DNA of 9,680 bases from Eubacteriales Family XIII. Incertae Sedis bacterium (GTDB taxonomy: Bacteria > Bacillota > Clostridia > Peptostreptococcales > Anaerovoracaceae). This document shows positions 1 through 5,202 of this stretch, in pieces (positions within the stretch are counted from its first letter, which is position 1; every line of letters begins with the position of its first letter). The position numbers and the translations under genes are program-made. The stretch spans positions 1 through 9,680 of the forward strand of contig JAITNA010000120.1 of the NCBI GenBank assembly GCA_031290715.1, given 5' to 3'. The notes beneath the pieces are model-generated. The model did not search any database, was not told the DNA's origin, and was given only the letters and a program-made list of their open reading frames with translations.

Positions 1-295
1 CAAGCCCGGCGGGGATGTTACGGGGTATTTCCACCGGAATTTTGCGGGCGGATACGCGGGGCCCGCGGGGCGTACAACGCGGTTGTTCGACCCCTTGGCC
101 GCGGCGCGCGGCGATGTGGAGGAGAAGCCAAAGCCGCCCCGCGTCCATGTCGCGGCCGGGGATCGCGTGCGCCATATGAAATTCGGCGAAGGCCTTGTCC
201 TCGAAGCGTCCGGGGACTACGCGACCGTGATGTTCGACGCGGTCGGAAAAAAGAAGCTGTCGCTTGAGGTGGCGGTGATTGAGAAGGTTTTGTGA
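1..295 (+). CDS. pcrA: C-terminal end of PcrA/UvrD-type ATP-dependent DNA helicase (5' partial)
   Basis: The frame starting at base 2 is open from the window edge to the TGA at 293-295, giving about 97 codons; the helicase core lies upstream and is not visible. The last ~50 residues (GDRVRHMKFGEGLVLEASGD, then a KKKL motif and a final IEKVL) match the small Tudor-like C-terminal domain of PcrA, whose ends usually read 'GD.V.H..FGEG.V' and 'KKL....A.IEKV'. In PcrA this domain helps contact RNA polymerase (family knowledge). The residues before it are a Gly/Arg-rich linker of the kind that joins the helicase core to this tail. PcrA is a 3'-5' helicase of nucleotide excision repair and plasmid replication. 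The ligA gene directly downstream is the same order as pcrA-ligA in Bacillus, which supports PcrA over other UvrD-family helicases. An internal TTG at 83 is not the true start. Confidence 0.85.
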   Translation, partial: KPGGDVTGYFHRNFAGGYAGPAGRTTRLFDPLAAARGDVEEKPKPPRVHVAAGDRVRHMKFGEGLVLEASGDYATVMFDAVGKKKLSLEVAVIEKVL

Positions 296-348
296 GTGGT
301 GTGCATAGGCGTTGGCGGGAAGGTGCGGAGGGTTTTGGATCGGGCGGT

Positions 349-2364
349 ATGGAAAAAGATTTGAGGATGGACAGGCAGCGGGAGTTGACGGCATTGCTGA
401 CAGATGCCGCCCGCGCTTATTATGACGACGACTGGGAGATGATGAGCAATCTCGAATATGACCGTCTTTATGACGAGCTTGCCGCGCTCGAACGGGCGAC
501 GGGCTTTGTTCCGGCCGGCAGCCCCACGCAACGGGTCGGCTTTGGGGTGAGCGGCGAGCTTGTGAAACAGGAGCACTCCGTCCCGATGCTTTCGCTGAAC
601 AAGACGAAGAGCGCCGCCGAGCTCGAAGAGTGGCTTGAAGATAAACAAGGGCTTTTGTCCTACAAGATGGATGGGCTGACGGTCGCGCTTACCTACGAAA
701 ACGGCAGCCTGAAGGATGCCGTTACGCGCGGGAACGGCGTCGCCGGGGAAGTGGTGACAAACAACGCGCTGGCCTTCATCAATCTGCCGCGGACGGTCGC
801 GTTCCGCGGCGAGCTTTTGATTCGCGGCGAGGCGGTCATCCGCTACAGCGATTTCCGCAAGATCAACCGGGAGATCGAGGATGTGTCGGCGCGGTACAAG
901 AATCCGCGGAATCTTGCCAGCGGCAGCGTGCGGCAGCTCGATGCGGCGGTGACGTCAAAACGGCGCGTCGGGTTTTTTGCGTTTGCGCTCGTTTCCGCGA
1001 AGGGAGGAGAAGCGGGGGGACCGTCCGGGGCAGAACCGGACTTTGAAAACAGCCGCCGGAAACAGATGGAATTTCTGGGTTCGCTCGGCTTTGAAACAGT
1101 GGAATACGCGATCGTTGACGCGGCATCGCTCGGGAAAACCCTGCTTGATTTTTCCCGGACCGCGCACGATTCCGATTTTGATCTTCCCGTGGACGGCCTT
1201 GTGCTTGAATATGATGATATCGCGTATAGCATGACCCTCGGCGCGACGTCCAAATATCCGCGGGACTCGATCGCGTTCAAGTGGGCTGACGAGCAGGCCG
1301 AAACGACGCTTCGGGCGATCGAATGGAGCGCGTCGCGGACGGGGCTCATCAACCCTGTCGCCGTCTTTGAGCCGGTCGAGCTCGAGGGCACGACGGTATC
1401 GCGCGCCAGTGTGCACAACCTCAGCATTGCGGAGGAGCTTTCGCTTGGCGCGGGCGACCGAATCCTTGTTTACAAGGCCAATATGATCATCCCGCAGATT
1501 GCGGAAAATCTCACGAAAAGCGGAACGGAGCGCCCGCCCGCGGTCTGCCCGGTCTGCGGTGCGCCCACGGAAATTCGGGACGCTGACGGCATCCGGACGC
1601 TTTTTTGCACAAACGCGGGCTGCGCCGCGCGAAAGATCAAATCTTTCACGCATTTTGTGAGCCGGCCGGCGCTCAACATAGACGGGCTTTCGGAACAGAC
1701 GCTTGAAAAATTTATCGCGGCGGGGCTGTTGCACGAGCTTGCGGACATCTTCCGGCTGAAGGCTCACCGGGAGGAGATCGTTGCGATGGACGGCCTTGGG
1801 GAGCGGTCGTTCGGCAATCTGACGGACGCGATCGAAACGGCGCGGCTGACGACGCCCGCGCGGCTGCTCATCGGCCTTGGCGTGCCGGAGGTCGGCGCCG
1901 CGACGGCAAAGCAGATCGCGAAAGTCTTCGGGGACGATTGGGACAGTATGATGAATGCCGATGAAGATACGCTGTCCTCCGCAGACGGCGTCGGACCCAT
2001 TATCGCGGGGCTGTACGCGGGGTGGTTTGCCGACCCGAAAAACCGGGAAAGCGCCTGTGACCTCCTGCGCGAAGTCCGCTTTGCGGAAAGCCGCCCCGCC
2101 GATGGCGGGATACGCGACGGCGGGATATTCGCGGGGAAGGTTTTTGTGATTACGGGGTCTTTGAACGGCTACAAAAGCCGGGACGACCTGAAGGAAAAGA
2201 TCGAAGCGCTCGGCGGGAAAACAAGCGGGTCTGTAAGCGCCAAAACAGACTACCTGATCAACAACGATAAGGCGTCGGCTTCCTCTAAAAACAAAAAGGC
2301 AAAAGAGCTCGGCGTTGAAATTATTACAGAATCGATATTTGAGGAAATGGCAAAGCAATCATGA
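349..2364 (+). CDS. ligA: NAD-dependent DNA ligase LigA
   Basis: LigA seals single-strand nicks during replication and repair, using NAD+ to adenylate its active-site lysine. Domains in order (numbered from ATG 349, 671 aa): Ia domain with AYYDDDWEMMSNLEYDRLYD (~24-43); adenylation domain with the KMDG motif (catalytic Lys106) and TRGNG; OB fold with SRTGLINPVAVFEPVELEGT; a four-Cys zinc finger C400-x2-C403-x16-C420-x4-C425; helix-hairpin-helix region (~440-575); and a BRCT domain from ~594 to the end. Length is normal for the family. ATG 349 is preferred because it puts the conserved Ia helix near the N-terminus. A GTG at 292, overlapping the pcrA stop and preceded by GAGAAGG, would add 19 atypical residues and cannot be excluded. 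The residues before the active Lys (S-Y instead of the usual E-L/E-P) and the 'VYKANMIIPQI' stretch mark a clostridial LigA subtype rather than the E. coli-like one. The stop overlaps the next gene by ATGA. Confidence 0.97.
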   Translation: MEKDLRMDRQRELTALLTDAARAYYDDDWEMMSNLEYDRLYDELAALERATGFVPAGSPTQRVGFGVSGELVKQEHSVPMLSLNKTKSAAELEEWLEDKQGLLSYKMDGLTVALTYENGSLKDAVTRGNGVAGEVVTNNALAFINLPRTVAFRGELLIRGEAVIRYSDFRKINREIEDVSARYKNPRNLASGSVRQLDAAVTSKRRVGFFAFALVSAKGGEAGGPSGAEPDFENSRRKQMEFLGSLGFETVEYAIVDAASLGKTLLDFSRTAHDSDFDLPVDGLVLEYDDIAYSMTLGATSKYPRDSIAFKWADEQAETTLRAIEWSASRTGLINPVAVFEPVELEGTTVSRASVHNLSIAEELSLGAGDRILVYKANMIIPQIAENLTKSGTERPPAVCPVCGAPTEIRDADGIRTLFCTNAGCAARKIKSFTHFVSRPALNIDGLSEQTLEKFIAAGLLHELADIFRLKAHREEIVAMDGLGERSFGNLTDAIETARLTTPARLLIGLGVPEVGAATAKQIAKVFGDDWDSMMNADEDTLSSADGVGPIIAGLYAGWFADPKNRESACDLLREVRFAESRPADGGIRDGGIFAGKVFVITGSLNGYKSRDDLKEKIEALGGKTSGSVSAKTDYLINNDKASASSKNKKAKELGVEIITESIFEEMAKQS

Positions 2365-3815
2365 ATGAAACGGTCCGTATCAGCGTGAAAATCGAGAGCC
2401 GCTATCTGCAGATTTGCAGGGAACGGCGGGAAAAAGGCGTGCTCTATGTTTCGCTCGTGCGGCGGGTGCGGCTGCCCGCGGCGCTCGCTTCGGGCCGGAT
2501 GATCGGAAGGCCTCGGGAATTGGCGAAGCTGCTTCACGAATCGCTCTCCGGGATTTTCGGGGAAAGCCCTGCGGGCGGAGCGGAGTTGGCGCTCTATTTC
2601 GGGCCCCCGCTCGTGCGGTTCAGCGAGTATCGGTACGGCGCGGGGGGCAAAACGAAAAAGGAGCGCAGGCGGATTGAAGAGGGCAAGCTGCCGGGCGGGG
2701 ACGCGCCGGAATATATCGTCGAAAACTACGATTACGGCAACCGGGACGAGCTTGCGGCGAGCGCGATATACGCCATCCGCGAAGATTTTTTGCGGGCGTT
2801 CGTAGCAGTCTTGTCCGAGAAAGGATACCGCGTCGCGTACGCGGTGCCCGCGCTTGCCGCTTTTGCGGAAGCGGTCAAGGATTTCGCGCGGGGGGAAACG
2901 CCGAGCCTGCTCCTCGACATTGAGGAGGACAGAATCTATGCCGCCTTTTGGTCGGGCGGGATACAGCGGCTTGTTCAGCTGCCGATGGACGCGGACATCG
3001 GGGAAGATACGGAAAACCGCGCGGCGCTTGTGAGGGAGCGCATTCTGGAGGCGGTACTGCCGCTTGCGCAGGGACAGGCCCATGTCGTCCTCTCGGGGTT
3101 TTTGTCATTAGACCCGGATGTCCGGGCCGCGCTCAAGGGGCTGAAAGACAGCCGGCTGTCGCTTGTCAGCGCGGACGCGCCCGGAGTGAAAGGCCATTTG
3201 GCGTTGGAACAGGAGATGAAAGGCAAGGAACATTTGCTTTCGGGGATTTTCGGCGCGATCGGCGCGGATACGCAGGGGGGGGACATCCCGAATTTTTTGG
3301 AGGGGGGAAATGAGCGGATTGCGGCGGGAAAGGCCCTCCGCGCCATCCTCCTTGTGACGATTCTCGTTGCGGTGATTGCCGGGGCTGTGCCGCCTGCCGG
3401 ACTGTTTCTGCTCGAACGGGAGCGGGAGCGGGATCTCGCGAAGCTGGAAGAGCCGGGCTACGCGATAGCCAGGGAAAAACTCAGCGGGTACCGGGAATCG
3501 GTCGCGGCGCTGACGGAATACGCGGGGGATCAAGCGCTTTTGCCGGAGGAGGGGTTTTCCTATGCCGACATCGTCACGGAGCTGAAGGACGGGCCGCTGA
3601 AAGGCGCTGTAATAAAGGAGATGTTTTATGAAGAGGACGCGGGGCTCATCGTGGATTTCGTAACGGAATTCCCAGAAGCTTTCGACAGTATGAAGGCGCT
3701 GATCAACGACAGCCGGAAGATGACGATCTATGAACCGGGGCCGCGGGAGGATTTGGGGCACGGGGAATGGGGGATTCAGATACGCGTGACCCTCGCGCGG
3801 GGGGCGTCGGAATGA
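2361..3815 (+). CDS. PilM-PilN fusion-like (GspL-like) pilus/secretion alignment-complex protein
   Basis: 484 aa. Residues 1 to ~300 have the layout of a PilM-type actin-fold domain: an N-terminal strand, a central 'SLLLDIEEDRIYAAFWSGG' segment (D186) aligning with the phosphate-2 loop, and 'VVLSGF' (S245-G246) aligning with the adenosine loop. A short IPNFL motif (309-313) follows, like the PilN N-terminal I-N-x-L-P motif that docks on PilM. Next come one transmembrane helix (~325-351), a charged ERERERD coiled-coil start, and a ~130-residue extracytoplasmic part ending in a small alpha/beta domain ('GLIVDFVTEFPEAFDSMKAL'), as in PilN. PilM/PilN (GspL in type II secretion) form the inner-membrane platform of type IV pili. 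Fused PilMN proteins are known in clostridia, from memory of C. difficile. The nucleotide loops look degenerate (D-x-G and GGG lost). The start overlaps the ligA stop and has no strong ribosome site, so translational coupling is likely. Assignment rests on architecture and the PilO-like neighbour, not strong sequence identity. Confidence 0.68.
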   Translation: MNETVRISVKIESRYLQICRERREKGVLYVSLVRRVRLPAALASGRMIGRPRELAKLLHESLSGIFGESPAGGAELALYFGPPLVRFSEYRYGAGGKTKKERRRIEEGKLPGGDAPEYIVENYDYGNRDELAASAIYAIREDFLRAFVAVLSEKGYRVAYAVPALAAFAEAVKDFARGETPSLLLDIEEDRIYAAFWSGGIQRLVQLPMDADIGEDTENRAALVRERILEAVLPLAQGQAHVVLSGFLSLDPDVRAALKGLKDSRLSLVSADAPGVKGHLALEQEMKGKEHLLSGIFGAIGADTQGGDIPNFLEGGNERIAAGKALRAILLVTILVAVIAGAVPPAGLFLLERERERDLAKLEEPGYAIAREKLSGYRESVAALTEYAGDQALLPEEGFSYADIVTELKDGPLKGAVIKEMFYEEDAGLIVDFVTEFPEAFDSMKALINDSRKMTIYEPGPREDLGHGEWGIQIRVTLARGASE

Positions 3816-4405
3816 AATATATCCATCAGCGCAACAGAAGTATTGTCTTTCTTGTCATTTTTGCGGCGGCCGTCTTATGCTATATGCTGTTTGCCGTCCC
3901 ATGGTTCCGCGCGGAAACAGATCGTCTGCGTCCCGAAAGCAAGATGCTGGAGAAGGATATCGGGGAAATCGAAGCGATGAACGGCGATACAAGCGAGCTT
4001 GACGAGCAGATCGCGCGGGCGGCGGAGCGGCTTTCGGCGCTGCGCGCGGGCCGCCTTGTGACGGCGAAGGAGCTCCGCGGCGAGCTGACGGCGGCGTGCG
4101 CCGCGGCGGGGGTCGACGCGCCGGAGATTTCGGCGGAGGAGGAAGAGCTGCTGCGCCCTGCCGGAACCCGGACGGCGGCCTTGTACGCGGCCGCCGCCGC
4201 GATCATGTTTGACGGCATCGAGGAGTCCGGGCGCGGCGTCATGGATTGGCTTGAACGCAGTGAAACCGGCGATTATGAAATCACGGGTTTTGCGTTTTCC
4301 GCGGGGGAGTCCGAAGAAAGCCCCGGAAGCTGGGTGATTCATGTCAAACTCTGCTATTATAAGGATGCGCCCTCGGACGCCGCCGCGGAGGACGCCGCGG
4401 AATGA
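3812..4405 (+). CDS. PilO/GspM-like membrane protein
   Basis: 197 aa. A short basic N-terminus (MKYIHQRNRS) is followed by one transmembrane helix (~11-29, IVFLVIFAAAVLCYMLFAV), a long charged helical stretch likely to form a coiled coil (~33-78, Glu/Arg/Leu rich), and a C-terminal alpha/beta part (~85-180) ending with 'WVIHVKLCYY'. The tail is a low-complexity Ala/Asp/Glu stretch. This is the classical PilO plan: cytoplasmic stub, one helix, coiled coil, ferredoxin-like domain. PilO pairs with PilN to align the pilus machine across the envelope. Primary-sequence signals for PilO are weak, so the call rests on topology and position right after the PilMN-like gene. Start ATG 3812 forms an ATGA overlap with the upstream stop and is preceded by a G6 run (3799-3804). 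The start at 3767 would lie inside the upstream gene and put non-hydrophobic residues before the basic N-terminus. The gene ends in an ATGA overlap with truA. Confidence 0.6.
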   Translation: MKYIHQRNRSIVFLVIFAAAVLCYMLFAVPWFRAETDRLRPESKMLEKDIGEIEAMNGDTSELDEQIARAAERLSALRAGRLVTAKELRGELTAACAAAGVDAPEISAEEEELLRPAGTRTAALYAAAAAIMFDGIEESGRGVMDWLERSETGDYEITGFAFSAGESEESPGSWVIHVKLCYYKDAPSDAAAEDAAE

Positions 4406-5202
4406 CGAGGAATGTCTTGCTGACGATCGCGTATGACGGCGGCGCTTTTCACGGATGGCAGATTCAGCCGAATCAAAGAACGGTGCAGGGCACGCTTGAA
4501 GAGGCGCTCGAAAAATTGTGCGGCGAAAGGGTACAGCTGCACGGGACGTCGCGGACAGACGCGGGCGTTCACGCGTTCGGGCAGCGCGCCACGTTCTCCG
4601 GGGAATTCAAAATCCCCGCGGACAGGCTGCCGGAAGCGATGAACCATCAACTGCCGGACATTCAAATCATCGCGGCGCGGGACGTCCCCGCGGGCTTCCA
4701 CGCCCGCCATGACGCGGCCGGAAAGACCTATCTTTACCGGATTCAGTTATCCGGGGAGCCGGATATTTTTTCGCGAAACCTTGTCTGGCGGTTGAAAGAA
4801 ACGCCAAATGTCGGTAATATGAGAGAAGCGGCAAAGTATATCGAGGGCCGGCAGGATTTTGCGTGTTTCCGGGCCGCCGGGGGCAATCCCCGCGGATCAA
4901 CGGTTCGGACCGTGTACGCCGTCCGGATCGAAGAATCGGAACAGCCGAGTCTGCGCGGTGTTCCCTGCCGGGAAATCCGGATAGAGATCACGGGAAACGG
5001 TTTTTTGTACCATATGGTGCGAATCATCGTCGGCACACTCGTAAAAATCGGGAGGGGAAAGCAGGGCCCGGCGGAAATGAAAGTTATTATTGCATCGGGA
5101 GATCGCGCAAAAGCCGGTCCGACGGCGCCCGCACAGGGGCTGTACCTGCGGGAAGTGTATTTCAGCGAAAGGGAGATCAATGAGCGAATCAGGCAAGCTT
5201 GA
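4402..5202 (+). CDS. truA: tRNA pseudouridine(38-40) synthase TruA
   Basis: TruA converts uridines 38-40 in the anticodon arm of many tRNAs to pseudouridine, which aids reading-frame maintenance. The 266-aa protein is normal length and shows the family motifs: 'YDGGAFHGWQIQPN' near the N-terminus, then 'GTSRTDAGVHA' with the catalytic aspartate D53, 'AGKTYLYRI', 'EGRQDFACFRA' and 'GNGFLYHMVRIIVGTLV'. All expected catalytic and binding residues appear intact. ATG 4402 overlaps the preceding stop (ATGA) and has a GGAGGA ribosome site at 4387-4392, inside the end of the pilO-like gene. This is one of the safest calls in the window. In many clostridia truA follows ribosomal-protein and ECF-transporter genes, so its position after pilus-like genes is unusual. 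Its 3' end overlaps the next gene by 23 nt. Confidence 0.97.
   Translation: MTRNVLLTIAYDGGAFHGWQIQPNQRTVQGTLEEALEKLCGERVQLHGTSRTDAGVHAFGQRATFSGEFKIPADRLPEAMNHQLPDIQIIAARDVPAGFHARHDAAGKTYLYRIQLSGEPDIFSRNLVWRLKETPNVGNMREAAKYIEGRQDFACFRAAGGNPRGSTVRTVYAVRIEESEQPSLRGVPCREIRIEITGNGFLYHMVRIIVGTLVKIGRGKQGPAEMKVIIASGDRAKAGPTAPAQGLYLREVYFSEREINERIRQA

Noticed and set aside
955..2358. 467-codon open frame on the - strand, antisense to ligA
   Set aside because: It is a shadow of ligA caused by GC-rich codon use: Arg/Pro-rich, no recognisable domain, and ligA is unambiguous on the + strand.
3767..3811. Upstream start for the PilO-like gene
   Set aside because: It would lie inside the PilMN-like gene and add 15 residues before a typical basic N-terminus; ATG 3812 gives the ATGA coupling seen at neighbouring junctions.
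5090..5179. Upstream start for the PAS-GGDEF-EAL gene
   Set aside because: The extra 30 residues are out-of-frame truA sequence, Arg-rich and unlike a PAS domain; ATG 5180 has a good ribosome site.
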